From positions 1 through 45,485 of the forward strand of contig SHZD01000019.1 of assembly GCA_009692465.1 (NCBI GenBank): a DNA stretch of 45,485 nt, in the 5' to 3' direction. Position numbers and translations under genes: made by a program. Numbering within the stretch: position 1 is the first letter of the stretch; each line of letters opens with the position of its first letter. Origin of the DNA: Myxococcales bacterium. GTDB taxonomy: Bacteria; Myxococcota_A; UBA9042. This document shows positions 9,064-17,651 of this stretch, in pieces. Under the pieces are notes generated by a model that ran no database searches, was not told the origin of the DNA, and was given only the letters and a program-made list of their open reading frames with translations.

Positions 9064-10564
9064 GAGGTCCACCATCGGCAACCCGATCAGCGGCGGCGGT
9101 AACTGGGGGTGGAGTGTCCCCATGCTCGCCATTGGGCTGGGTGGCGCCGCCATTTGGTGCAGCGCTGTCTGTGGAGGCTGGTCGCGGCGTCTCCCTTGCC
9201 TGTGCCAGCTTTTGATGCTGGTCGGTATTGCGAAGGGGGCCTTCAAATTCAGTACCCGCGTAGCGTCCAACCGGTCGACCCGGATCCGGTGTCGGGCTGG
9301 CAGGCAGGCGTTCGCGGCTTTTGCCATGTTCGCGCCGCAGACGTTCAACGGTTCGACACACGTAACTTGCGGTCTCTGCGACCGGTGACAGCGGCGAGAC
9401 TTGGGCCGTCCGGCTGGCATGTTCGCTCAGTTCCGGCGATAGCAAGCGTACGACTGTTGGAATCGCCGCCTTTCGATCGGCAAGCAGTAGCCCCACATGC
9501 AAATTGACGGAGTCCAAGCTGGTCAGCGCCATCACCACGGCGGCATGCCAAGCGCCGGCCAAATCCAGCGTTTCGTCGACTGTCGCGTCGCCAACCACGA
9601 CCGGAATGCCCGCCGCTCGCAGTCGCTGCACGTTGCCTAGGCCGCCGTCGCGCTCCACCACGACGACATGAACGCGACGCTGGTGCAAGATCTCAGCCAC
9701 GCGAGCGCCGACATTGCCTGCGCCAAGCACGACCACGTGGTCATGCAAATTCACCGGCGCCGGTTGCACCACTCCGGCCAGTCGGCGCTGCATCAACCAA
9801 TCGAGCAGCAACAGGGTCGCGGCCACCAGTGCTGCGCGATCGGCCAATGTCAGCAGCACCGCCAGCCAATGAATCGCAGGCGCCAACTTGGCAACGGTGG
9901 GCGCCGCGCCGGTAAAGACCCAGCTTGCGGCCAGCGCCAACGCATCCACGCCCTGCACCTTGAGGGTCGACGCCAGAACCAAAATACCCGCAACCGTAGT
10001 CATTAAAGACGTGAGCAGCACTGCCCACAGCGCTGTGCGAATCCGCACGGATTGCGGCGTAGGCCTGCGAACTTGTGGACCTTTGTGACCGCTACTGAGC
10101 AACTGCAGAGCCAAATCCGCCGCAACTGGCGCGGTGACCGAACCCATCGAATAGGGTTCCACATGCGGCACGCTCACGCGCAGGAACCTGACCAAGGTCG
10201 GATCAGAAACCCGAACCAGCATCGGCACATCTGGGCTTTTACGCCGCACCAGCAAGCACGCGTCGACATTGCCGGAGTCATTGTCCGCGGCCAAAATCAC
10301 TGCGCCTAGAGTCGAAAAGTCTTGACGGGCGAGATCGTGTTCCCACGCCGCGCTACCGTTGATGATGCCGATGCCCAGACTCTGCAGCTCAGAACCCTGC
10401 CGCGCCAACTCGGCTGGAGTCATCAGCGCAGTCACCGGAACGCCCAGCGCGTGCAGGCGATGGACCACGGCGACGCCGACATGGCCGAGACCGACCACGA
10501 GGATCGGGTGCTCCGTCGAGGACTTACGGCGCGTTGAGGCTGGACTATCAGTCACGGCGGCCAC
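9050..10564 (-). CDS. Membrane protein with two RCK (TrkA-N) domains
   Basis: About 504 residues. Two Rossmann NAD-binding RCK domains carry GLGHVG (about residues 25-30) and GAGNVG (about 281-286). Hydrophobic spans lie between them at about 177-201 and 230-258, with a weaker segment between those. RCK domains gate potassium channels and transporters; the intervening region could be a degenerate two-helix pore, but no TVGYG filter is visible. The C-terminal 90 residues are a low-complexity Pro/Ala/Gly tail. The frame is open to 10669, but everything upstream of 10565 is the mobile element at 10568-10701, so I place the start at the GTG at 10564 (10552 is an alternative). No Shine-Dalgarno is seen, and the insertion has probably replaced the original leader. 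First gene of an overlapping three-gene operon. Confidence 0.8.
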   Translation of the reverse strand: MAAVTDSPASTRRKSSTEHPILVVGLGHVGVAVVHRLHALGVPVTALMTPAELARQGSELQSLGIGIINGSAAWEHDLARQDFSTLGAVILAADNDSGNVDACLLVRRKSPDVPMLVRVSDPTLVRFLRVSVPHVEPYSMGSVTAPVAADLALQLLSSGHKGPQVRRPTPQSVRIRTALWAVLLTSLMTTVAGILVLASTLKVQGVDALALAASWVFTGAAPTVAKLAPAIHWLAVLLTLADRAALVAATLLLLDWLMQRRLAGVVQPAPVNLHDHVVVLGAGNVGARVAEILHQRRVHVVVVERDGGLGNVQRLRAAGIPVVVGDATVDETLDLAGAWHAAVVMALTSLDSVNLHVGLLLADRKAAIPTVVRLLSPELSEHASRTAQVSPLSPVAETASYVCRTVERLRREHGKSRERLPASPTPDPGRPVGRYAGTEFEGPLRNTDQHQKLAQARETPRPASTDSAAPNGGATQPNGEHGDTPPPVTAAADRVADGGPHEST

Positions 10565-10567
10565 TAA

Positions 10568-10701
10568 GGGCGTGTAAAAGAATAACTCGATCGATCTGCG
10601 AAAAGAACGGAGCAGCGAGTCGGCTGTAAAGACGCGAGCTTGCGACCCACGCAGCAAGCAAACGGGCACGGTAAATGAATGACTTATTCATTTACGAGCC
10701 C
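10568..10701 (+). mobile_element. Hairpin-ended miniature element, copy B (134 bp)
   Basis: Flanked by the direct repeat TAA (10565-10567 and 10702-10704). The left end begins GGGCGTGTAAAA and the right end is the inverse, TTTACGAGCCC. The right end also folds on itself: GTAAATGAAT (10671-10680), loop GACTT, ATTCATTTAC (10686-10695), a perfect 10-bp stem. The core has GGAGCAGCGAGTCGGC and GCGAGCTTGCGACCCAC, shared with copies A and C. It encodes no protein. It lies between the divisions of two minus-strand genes: the downstream gene's start codon abuts its left duplication, and the upstream gene's TAG stop overlaps the right junction. The small size, terminal repeats and 3-bp TNA-type duplication suggest a MITE moved in trans, perhaps by an IS5-family transposase. 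Confidence 0.85.
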
Positions 10702-11981
10702 TAAGCGTTGGAGTGTTGAGTCGCGGCGTTAGCAGCGCCGGAGGGCAGGGCGCCAGCCGTAATTAGGGCCTCGAGGACTTGCGCCTCCGTCAGCGTGGAG
10801 TCGGCCACTTTGGCGCGGCCTAAAATAGCTTGAATTCGGGATTCGGTCGGTTCGAGATCGTGATCCAGCAACCACATTTCGACATTGGCCTTGCCACTGT
10901 AAAAACCGATGTCGATCATCTGCTTACAGCCGACTTCATGAGCGGGAACGGAGCTGTATACCGTGTCGGCAAGATCGCGCCGCCCGATCTTGATGGCCTT
11001 GGCGATAGCCGCAGCGTGCACGCCCGTCGCCGTGCGAAAGGCATCGGTGCCAAATGCAGGATAATTATACGGAATCGGCACGCCATAGTACCGCGAGACT
11101 GTTTGGACGTACTGCCGCAGGCCAGACAGTGAATGATCCCAGACCTTGAGCAGCCTCAAATTCAACAGGATTTGGTCAATTGACGCATTGCCGACGCGCT
11201 CACCAACGCCCAAACAGGTGCCGTGAACGCGATCAAACCCCAGCTCGAGCGCCGTCAGGCACAGCGGGACTGCTAGACCGCGGTCATTGTGCCCATGCCA
11301 ATCGAGCGCAACTTGAGCGCCAGTCTCGGCGACGACACCTCGGGTAAATTCCAACAAGTTGGCCAAACCATCGGGCGTAGCGTGGCCAACGGTGTCGCAT
11401 AGAATTAGCCGGGTCGCCCCGTGGTCGATGGCGGCCTTAAACAACGTGCGCAGAGTATCCGGATGCGCGCGAGTGGTGTCTTCAGTGACAAAACTAAACG
11501 GCAGTTGATTGTGGATGCTCAAGTCCGCCGCCGCGACGACCAGCTTGGTCATGTGGTCGACGTCCCAGTTTTCGACCAATTGGCGCACCTGCGAACTTCC
11601 CAAGAACGCGCACACTTCAATCTCGACGCCAGTCTTGTGGGCGATGTTGGCAATAGCAGTGATATCAGCTGGATGCGTGCGCGCTGCGCAATTGGGCACG
11701 ATCCGCATGTGCTGGTCGCGGATCTCTTCGACCAAACGGGTCACATCAGCTACGGCCAGCGCACCCGCCCCTGGCAAGCCCACATCGAGAACGTCGATCG
11801 CCAACGCTTCCATACAATGCAGGATTTCGAGCTTTTGGCCGATGGGCGGATTGGTAATCGAGGGCGACTGAATCCCATCGCGCAAGGTCTCGTCGACCAA
11901 GGCAAACCCCGGGCGAATCGGCGGTTTGTCGCGCTTGAGTTCGTTCCAGTCGTAAATAACATCTGAATTGGTCGCTGACAT
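10701..11981 (-). CDS. DRE-TIM acyltransferase (isopropylmalate/homocitrate/Re-citrate synthase-like)
   Basis: 426 residues from the ATG at 11981, with GAGG five bases upstream; the longer frame to 12104 adds an unsupported leader. A TIM-barrel pyruvate-carboxyltransferase domain has the divalent metal and acyl-CoA motifs: DETLRDG near residues 31-37, the HGHNDRG metal-binding histidines in mid-domain, and GTCLGVGERVGNA. It condenses acetyl-CoA with a 2-oxoacid, but the substrate cannot be read with confidence: 2-oxoisovalerate (leucine), 2-oxoglutarate (lysine) or oxaloacetate (Re-citrate synthase) are all possible. It lacks the full C-terminal allosteric domain of ordinary LeuA (about 510 residues). 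The motif reads DGIQ instead of the usual DGEQ. It could supply the substrate for the dehydrogenase and hydro-lyase at 31311-34673. Its TAG stop lies at the edge of mobile element B. Confidence 0.85.
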   Translation of the reverse strand: MSATNSDVIYDWNELKRDKPPIRPGFALVDETLRDGIQSPSITNPPIGQKLEILHCMEALAIDVLDVGLPGAGALAVADVTRLVEEIRDQHMRIVPNCAARTHPADITAIANIAHKTGVEIEVCAFLGSSQVRQLVENWDVDHMTKLVVAAADLSIHNQLPFSFVTEDTTRAHPDTLRTLFKAAIDHGATRLILCDTVGHATPDGLANLLEFTRGVVAETGAQVALDWHGHNDRGLAVPLCLTALELGFDRVHGTCLGVGERVGNASIDQILLNLRLLKVWDHSLSGLRQYVQTVSRYYGVPIPYNYPAFGTDAFRTATGVHAAAIAKAIKIGRRDLADTVYSSVPAHEVGCKQMIDIGFYSGKANVEMWLLDHDLEPTESRIQAILGRAKVADSTLTEAQVLEALITAGALPSGAANAATQHSNA

Positions 11982-12320
11982 GGCTACCTCGGTCGGCGTA
12001 GACCTGCTGGCCACTGCCCCAAAATAGGAGCGTTGGCCGTTACCAGTGCGATTCGCGGCTGTCCACGTCGCCACGGGCCCACGGTCAGAATACCACGAAC
12101 GCACTACGACTACAGCCTAAGCAACTTGCGCCGCCGTGGACGCTTCTGACACTGCTCGGAGTTGGCCAACAGACCACACCACTTTGAAAGCGTTGAATAC
12201 CGCGCATGTCTGCAGGAGCGATTTGACACCGGGGCGGCCGCTGCGCAAACTCGCAAAGGGCATCCTATCGGACCCAGATGGTCCGGAATAAGAGCGTCAG
12301 GGTCACCCATCCGGAGCATT
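11982..12320. other. Divergent intergenic region
   Basis: 339 bp between the starts of the minus-strand acyltransferase and the plus-strand siroheme reductase. It must carry both promoters. I found no convincing -35/-10 pair, riboswitch fold or operator palindrome. The open frames that extend both genes into it are not supported by ribosome binding sites. Confidence 0.5.
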
Positions 12321-14090
12321 ATGGACATCGATACCGACGAAGAATTGGACGGTTCAGCGGCTAATTTTGCTAATGACTATAGCGTGTTGTCGGATGTTGA
12401 CGAGTTCATCGCCCGCACTGAAGATTACGCTGCCGGGCGCTTGGCTCCTGATGCGTATCGAGCCTATCGGCTCACGCGCGGCGTCTATGGCCAAAGACAG
12501 GACAACGTGTTCATGCTGCGGGTCAAAATGCCCGGTGGCATCATCATGCCCAAGCAACTGCGTGTAGTCGCAGAGATTGTCGCGCTGGCCGACGACAAAG
12601 TCGGGCACATCACTACCCGCGAGAACATTCAGATTCACCATTTTCCGCTGCCCCAGGTCGACGGCTACATGCGCAAGCTTGCGGAAGCTGGCATGACCAT
12701 GACCGAAGCCTGCGGCAACGCGGTGCGCAACATTACCATGGACCCGTGGGCTGGATTGGCTACGGACGAAGTCTTCGACACAACGCCATATATGCAGGAA
12801 ATTGTTCGATTTTTTCTGCGCAATCCGCGGGCCCAAGGCCTGCCGCGCAAATTCAAGATTGCCATCTCAGGGTCGGATGCTGACCGCGGCTACGCGGCGA
12901 TCCATGACGTAGGGCTGGTGGCCACGACCACCGCCGATGGCAAGCCCGCGTTTCGCATGTTGGTTGGTGGCGGCTTGGCCTCGATGCCGCGCTCCGGTTT
13001 GGTGGTCCATCCGGCGTGGCCGGCGTGCGATATTTTGACCCCTATGTTGGCCGTCATCGATTTTTTTCAGGAACACGGCAATCGCAAGATTCGCAGCAAG
13101 GCCCGGATCAAGCACGTGCTGCGCAAAATGGGCGATGAGGTATTTCGCGCTAAATACCAGGAATACCTGGATAAAGTGCTGCTGGACCCGCCGCCGGCCC
13201 TTGACATCGACGTTGTCGTTTGGACTGCGGCGTCACAGTCCGCGGCCAAGTCTTGGATGTACGCGCGGCCCACCGACGAAGAGGCGCGGGCCTCTGGTTT
13301 TGCGGCGTGGGCGGCGACTGCGGTGCGCGAAACGCGGACTGCCGGGCGGGTGTTTGTGCATGTTCGCGTTGACCGTGGCGGCGAAGTGACCGCAGACCAC
13401 CTGCTGGCGCTGGCGACCATTACTGAGCAATTTGGCGAGGGCAAACTTCATTTTACCCCCAATCAAAACGCGATGTTGAGGGCGATTAAGGTTGAAGATC
13501 TGCCCCAACTTTTTCAGGCGCTCAAGGCGGCAGGTCTGGCCAAGCCCGGCGCCGGCACTACCGCGGACATTACCAGCTGCCCCGGTATCTCGACCTGCAA
13601 TTTGGGCATCACATTTTCACGCTTTTTAGCGGATTCGCTTGTCGATCAACTGCAAGGGCGGCCAGATACCGACTTGAGCATCAAGATCAGCGGCTGTCAC
13701 AATGCGTGTGGCCAGCATCACATCGGTACCTTTGGGTTTTACGGCGCTCTCAAGCGCGTCGATGGTCGACCAGCGCCGCATTATCGAGTGCTGGTCGGTG
13801 GCGGCATCAGTCCCGCCGGCGCAGCATTTGGTCGCGATCTCGGGCTCATTCCGGCGCGCCGTGCTCCCGATGCGGTCAAGCGATTGGTGGCGTTTGCCGA
13901 TGCTCATAAGACTGCAGAACAAACGGCTGGCGCTTACCTCCGTGAAACTACAGCGGAAATACTGCAACCGGTCATCGCGGATTTGTTGGTGTTGAACGAA
14001 ACGACCGCAACGGAACTCGATTTTTGGGATATTGGTGCGACTTCGGCGTTCTTGGCTGAGGCTGCTCGCGAAGGGGAGTGCGCGGCCTAG
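12321..14090 (+). CDS. Siroheme/[4Fe-4S] sulfite or nitrite reductase, ferredoxin type
   Basis: 589 residues from the ATG at 12321, with GGAG five bases upstream. Six-electron reduction of sulfite to sulfide or nitrite to ammonia. The cluster/siroheme cysteines are all present: Cys420-x5-Cys426 in SCPGISTC and Cys459-x3-Cys463 in GCHNACGQ. Earlier conserved pieces are HITTRENIQIHHF and RNITMDPWAG, which bind substrate and siroheme. The length and duplicated half-domains fit the monomeric ferredoxin-dependent family, not the NADPH hemoprotein with a flavoprotein partner. The ferredoxin-NADP reductase at 409-1386 could supply electrons. Sulfite versus nitrite specificity cannot be decided by eye. 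A tandem repeat array starts within ten bases of the stop. Confidence 0.92.
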   Translation: MDIDTDEELDGSAANFANDYSVLSDVDEFIARTEDYAAGRLAPDAYRAYRLTRGVYGQRQDNVFMLRVKMPGGIIMPKQLRVVAEIVALADDKVGHITTRENIQIHHFPLPQVDGYMRKLAEAGMTMTEACGNAVRNITMDPWAGLATDEVFDTTPYMQEIVRFFLRNPRAQGLPRKFKIAISGSDADRGYAAIHDVGLVATTTADGKPAFRMLVGGGLASMPRSGLVVHPAWPACDILTPMLAVIDFFQEHGNRKIRSKARIKHVLRKMGDEVFRAKYQEYLDKVLLDPPPALDIDVVVWTAASQSAAKSWMYARPTDEEARASGFAAWAATAVRETRTAGRVFVHVRVDRGGEVTADHLLALATITEQFGEGKLHFTPNQNAMLRAIKVEDLPQLFQALKAAGLAKPGAGTTADITSCPGISTCNLGITFSRFLADSLVDQLQGRPDTDLSIKISGCHNACGQHHIGTFGFYGALKRVDGRPAPHYRVLVGGGISPAGAAFGRDLGLIPARRAPDAVKRLVAFADAHKTAEQTAGAYLRETTAEILQPVIADLLVLNETTATELDFWDIGATSAFLAEAAREGECAA

Positions 14091-14100
14091 GTTGCGTGGA

Positions 14101-14198
14101 CTGAGCCAGTGCGGCGTGGACTTAGCCAGTGCGGCGTGGACTTAGCCAGTGCGGCGTGGACAGCCAGTGCGGCGTGGACTTAGCCAGTGCGGCGCCGG
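14101..14198. repeat. Tandem array, five 20-bp units
   Basis: Five head-to-tail copies of a 20-bp unit, CTTAGCCAGTGCGGCGTGGA. The first has CTGAG, the fourth is two bases short (14161-14178), and the last diverges at its end. A partial unit (GCGTGGA) precedes the array. It starts ten bases after the reductase stop, and the gene's last codons (GTGCGCGGCCTAG) resemble the unit, so the array may have grown out of the gene end. There are no spacers. It lies between two plus-strand genes. Confidence 0.95.
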
Positions 14199-14236
14199 GC
14201 ATTTGCGGCAGGTCCGGGTCGTTGTATGTTCGCCCT

Positions 14237-14839
14237 ATGGAACTTAGCCGCCACTTGTCACGTTTATTCTTCGCCACCGGCTTCACGGTGGCCACATGGG
14301 CCTGTTCTGGCCAGATCGCCCCGCAACCGCTGCCCGAGGTCAGTGGCGGTCGCCTAGTCGTGCCCATCGGTCAAAGTAACGTCGTCAGTGCGGTGCCGCC
14401 CAAAGGCTGTAAGATTATTGACGATCAGACTTGGCTGTGGCCACTGGGTCAGGACCGCGGCATCGTGATGCGGGTTCATCGCAGCGAAACGCCACCGGGC
14501 GGCACCAAGCCCTACGTAGACAGCTTGATCGGCGCATTGGGCAAGACGGGACAGGCGGGGCTGGAGCGCGACGAGCAACTGCGGTTGGGCGATCTGGATG
14601 CCCGCGCTGTCGAAGCGACGGAACTGCGCAATAAACCAGCAATGGCGCTGTGGTTGGTGATCGCTGAGGCCGAAGACGGCCTATACACCGCGACCGCTTA
14701 TGGCGAACGCGATGACTTGCGACGAAAATCAAGTGAAATCCGGGGATTCTTGAGCAGCTTGCGCGTTGAGGCCCGCGATGGCGCGGTCCGTATTCCGATC
14801 GCGACGACGCCGACTGATCCACTCGATAATTTGCCCTGA
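14237..14839 (+). CDS. Small predicted lipoprotein, unknown function
   Basis: 200 residues. The ATG at 14237 gives a proper export signal (RHLSRLFFATGFTVATWAC) with the lipidated Cys near residue 23. A longer open frame to 14129 would translate the tandem repeat and is rejected. The mature part is a compact alpha/beta sequence (IVMRVHRSE, ALWLVIAEAEDGLYTATAYGE, SSEIRGFLSSL). It faintly recalls DcrB/PsbP-like folds, but I do not recognise a family. It converges on the barrel gene at 14977. Confidence 0.7.
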   Translation: MELSRHLSRLFFATGFTVATWACSGQIAPQPLPEVSGGRLVVPIGQSNVVSAVPPKGCKIIDDQTWLWPLGQDRGIVMRVHRSETPPGGTKPYVDSLIGALGKTGQAGLERDEQLRLGDLDARAVEATELRNKPAMALWLVIAEAEDGLYTATAYGERDDLRRKSSEIRGFLSSLRVEARDGAVRIPIATTPTDPLDNLP

Positions 14840-14976
14840 CGACGCCATCAAGATTTCGTTGATCTTAGGTCGCGCGCGCCTGTTCGCTTGGGGAGCCGGC
14901 TATTTTGTGTCGATTCGTCGGGCGCGCCTACCCGTTTGTTACGAGAGTCGGAGAAGTCTCTCAATTCGGGCACAAT
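14840..14976. other. Convergent intergenic region with imperfect inverted repeats
   Basis: 137 bp between two converging genes. It holds a short hairpin AAGAT-(7 nt)-ATCTT near 14850-14868 and an imperfect GC-rich pair, TAGGTCGCGCGC with GGGCGCGCCTACC. No T-tract follows either arm, so a bidirectional terminator is possible but not demonstrated. Confidence 0.35.
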
Positions 14977-15567
14977 TCAGAAGCTGGCGCCAAATTGCAC
15001 ATTGAGCAAAGGTTCCGCCTTGCTGTCGCTGCTTGTGCCTTTGCTCGACGCTACAACCCAGCCATAGCCCGCTTGCAGTAGACCCGTTAAACCAATCTGA
15101 CGTGAAATTGGCCAGTTGAGCTTGTAGCCGCCGATTGCTCCGACTGTAGTGCTGGTGCTGGGCGCTGAAGCCGTAGGTGTGCCAGCGCTGTCTACAAGCT
15201 GTGACCTCGCGTACATGACTTCAAATCCAGCGTGAATGCCTTCGTCGAAATTTCCCGACAGGTAATATGAGGCCTGTACGCCCGCCACAAACAAGTTGTC
15301 TTTGGCAGTCGCATCGCCAAAGCCAGAATTGACCGTGCGAGTGCGAGCGCCTCCACCGCCAATGGCTGCGACGCCTATCATGGGCAACACGCGAAATTCT
15401 GCCGTTACTTCGAAGATTGGATCCAACAAAAGCAGCGGATTGAAGCTCACAGTGGCGCGATATTTGGACGTTCCGCCGTCATCCTGAGCGAAAACGGGCG
15501 CTGCGCTGATCACGGCGGCGCAAACGGCAATGGCAAGCAATAGTCGAGAAACACTATGGTTTAGCAT
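14977..15567 (-). CDS. Small outer-membrane beta-barrel protein
   Basis: 196 residues. The ATG at 15567 has AGGAG five bases upstream, so the in-frame extension to 15639 is dropped. A signal peptide ends at about residue 26 (PVFAQ). The mature chain shows alternating hydrophobic strands with Gly and aromatics (YRATVSFNPLLLLDP, VAGVQASYYLSG, LLQAGYGWVVAS) and ends LNVQFGASF, with the C-terminal Phe typical of barrels recognised by the BAM machinery. About eight strands would fit. No specific function can be assigned. Transcribed alone, divergent from the unknown membrane protein. Confidence 0.8.
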   Translation of the reverse strand: MLNHSVSRLLLAIAVCAAVISAAPVFAQDDGGTSKYRATVSFNPLLLLDPIFEVTAEFRVLPMIGVAAIGGGGARTRTVNSGFGDATAKDNLFVAGVQASYYLSGNFDEGIHAGFEVMYARSQLVDSAGTPTASAPSTSTTVGAIGGYKLNWPISRQIGLTGLLQAGYGWVVASSKGTSSDSKAEPLLNVQFGASF

Positions 15568-15731
15568 TTTGCTCCTGTGGTCCGCGGCAGACGCGGCTGG
15601 CCCAAGGTGAAACGGAGTGCCAGCCAGTGTCAAGTTCACCTGCGGTCATCGACCGCTCTCTGGCACAAGCGGCGTGTATCTGGCGCCGCAGCCAAAAAAG
15701 CGTACAGTTGCCCATGGAGGCTCGCGGCAAA

Positions 15732-17279
15732 ATGGCCCATGGTGGCATCAAGATTGGCGAAGTAGCAGTTGCCGGCCAACCGGTGGTCGCCGTAATTGCG
15801 CCTCCTAGCAAGGCAACGCCACTTGCCTTTGCGCAGGTGACGGAACTCGCTCCCAGGCCCAACTTGAAGGTGGCGGTTCACGATCGTTCGCGCTTGGAGT
15901 GGGTGGTGACAGTGCCGATCGCGGCGGTGGGCGAGGAGCAGACTTGGGATACCACCTTTGATATCACTATTCCGGACGCCATTTGGCTCGCGCACCTGCC
16001 TTGGGATCACTTCACGGTTCGCTCGCGTTTGATGAGCCCTGTGTTGCAACCCGGTCACCGGCAAGAAGGGGCCCCGATCGAACAGCTGCGGCGGCGCGCC
16101 CTTGCGGCTGTGCATGAACTCAAGAAGGCGACTGAGGCTATCGGCGCTCAATTATTGGCTATTCGCCGTCGCGATCGCCTGATTGGCCAAGCCGAAGGCG
16201 CGGACTTGCTGGCAGCCCTCCATTCGGCTGTCGACGGAGCGACTCAAGCGCGGCAAGCATTGGATTATTTGCGCGATGCGCGCGATGAGGCATTGGAGCG
16301 CGAGCATGGGCTCGCCGACGAATTTGTGTCCAATCAGGTGCTGATGCTGGTGACCAAAATTGTGCGCCTGATGGGGCCGTTGCGAGCGCGCTCTGGGCGA
16401 ATTGACCCGGCATTGCAAGGCGATCGCGCCGACGCGGTGCAGGCGGCCGTGCTCGACATTCTCAAAGTGGAGGTCGCTCACCGCAAGCACAAGAATATCA
16501 AGTTTGCCGATGCGCATAATGCCCATGAAATTGAAGGGTTTGTCCAGCGCGGCGCCCTGTTAAAGAAACATTTTCAGCAGGCCCTGTTTGTAGAGGCGCG
16601 CGCTTACATGCTCGACCAGCGCCTGCGCAACTGGATAGCGGCGGCGATGGCCATGGTGGCGTCCGTGTTCTACTTTGTTGGGCAAATCTGGCTCTTTGCC
16701 AACGCGACTGCGGCCAGCACCACGTTTTCGTTGCTGGTCGCCTGTGCCGTTGGCGCTTTGGTGTACGCCGCCAAGGACCGAATCAAGGAGTTGGGTCGCG
16801 ATTGGCTGGCGCGCCGAGTCAAGCACGGCTACGCCGATCGGGTGGCGCACTTGAGCCTGCAAGAGCGCATGGATCCGCACCACAGCGACTTCGCGTTAGC
16901 CCGTGAAACGATTACACTAATCCGAAAGATGGCCCCCGATCCGCTCAATGCTGCGCTGGGCGATACGTCAGTCGTCCATCAACTTGTCATCAAAGAACGG
17001 CTCAAGCACGACGGCTTGCCGATTTTGCACCAGCAGGGATTGGTCGGGCTAAAGCACGTATTTCGCTACGATTTTTCGCCACTTTTGGTCAAGCTCGACG
17101 ACCAGCTCAAGCGGGTGCCGGTGGTGGGCATGGCGCGGGTGCACCTCAAAGCGTCGACGCGGGTCTATTCGTTGCCGGTGACAGTGCGGTTGCATAAGTT
17201 AGGTACGGATTTTGCGATTACCCAGCGTGGCCACTTGCGGATTCGGCGCAACGGGCTGGAGCGGTTTGTTGCGCACTGA
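15732..17279 (+). CDS. Unknown membrane protein with coiled-coil region and two central helices
   Basis: 515 residues from the ATG at 15732, chosen because GGAGG lies 11 bases upstream. ATG 15714 and GTG 15627 are open alternatives. The family is not recognised. An N-terminal beta-rich part (to about residue 110) is followed by a long helical, charged segment likely to form coiled coils (RRRALAAVHELKKATEAIG, ALDYLRDARDEALEREHG). Then come two adjacent hydrophobic helices near residues 310-360 (IAAAMAMVASVFYFVGQIWL and STTFSLLVACAVGALVYAA), and a basic C-terminal domain ending in strands. With both ends on the same side of the inner membrane it could be a large cytoplasmic or periplasmic assembly. 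No catalytic motif is visible. Confidence 0.75.
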   Translation: MAHGGIKIGEVAVAGQPVVAVIAPPSKATPLAFAQVTELAPRPNLKVAVHDRSRLEWVVTVPIAAVGEEQTWDTTFDITIPDAIWLAHLPWDHFTVRSRLMSPVLQPGHRQEGAPIEQLRRRALAAVHELKKATEAIGAQLLAIRRRDRLIGQAEGADLLAALHSAVDGATQARQALDYLRDARDEALEREHGLADEFVSNQVLMLVTKIVRLMGPLRARSGRIDPALQGDRADAVQAAVLDILKVEVAHRKHKNIKFADAHNAHEIEGFVQRGALLKKHFQQALFVEARAYMLDQRLRNWIAAAMAMVASVFYFVGQIWLFANATAASTTFSLLVACAVGALVYAAKDRIKELGRDWLARRVKHGYADRVAHLSLQERMDPHHSDFALARETITLIRKMAPDPLNAALGDTSVVHQLVIKERLKHDGLPILHQQGLVGLKHVFRYDFSPLLVKLDDQLKRVPVVGMARVHLKASTRVYSLPVTVRLHKLGTDFAITQRGHLRIRRNGLERFVAH

Positions 17280-17348
17280 AATTAGCCAGTTAATTAGGAG
17301 ATCGCCCTGAGTTGGCCAGCCGCAGTTCGGCTGACTTGCGCCCTAGTC

Positions 17349-17651
17349 GTGCCCGGGCTCGGATTGGCATTGCGCGGCTATCTGGTGGCAGCGGCGTGGA
17401 CGCTGTTTGCGGTCTTGCATCTGCTAGCGCTGGCGTGGGCGGACGCATCTAGTGTTCTCAACCGTATGGATACCTTGCCGTTTGTTCACTGGGCTGCCCA
17501 TGATTGGCTGCCGCGTCGATTCGGACCTCAGGCGATGTGGGCGTTGGCGATGGCGATTGCGGTCCATTGTCTTAGTGTTTGGGCGGCCGTAAGGGCCCCT
17601 CGGCGCCCCGCAGAATCTTTGCCCCAAAATGCCCAAATGGACCGCGGTTAG
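17349..17651 (+). CDS. Possible small two-helix membrane protein
   Basis: 100 residues from a GTG at 17349; a stop precedes it in frame two codons upstream. Two hydrophobic helices are clear (YLVAAAWTLFAVLHLLALAW and ALAMAIAVHCLSVWAAV), joined by a loop with HWAAHDWLPRR. There is no good Shine-Dalgarno at this start; an AGGAG at about 17296 is too far away and serves no in-frame start. I recognise no family. It follows the unknown membrane protein by 69 bp on the same strand. Confidence 0.4.
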   Translation: MPGLGLALRGYLVAAAWTLFAVLHLLALAWADASSVLNRMDTLPFVHWAAHDWLPRRFGPQAMWALAMAIAVHCLSVWAAVRAPRRPAESLPQNAQMDRG

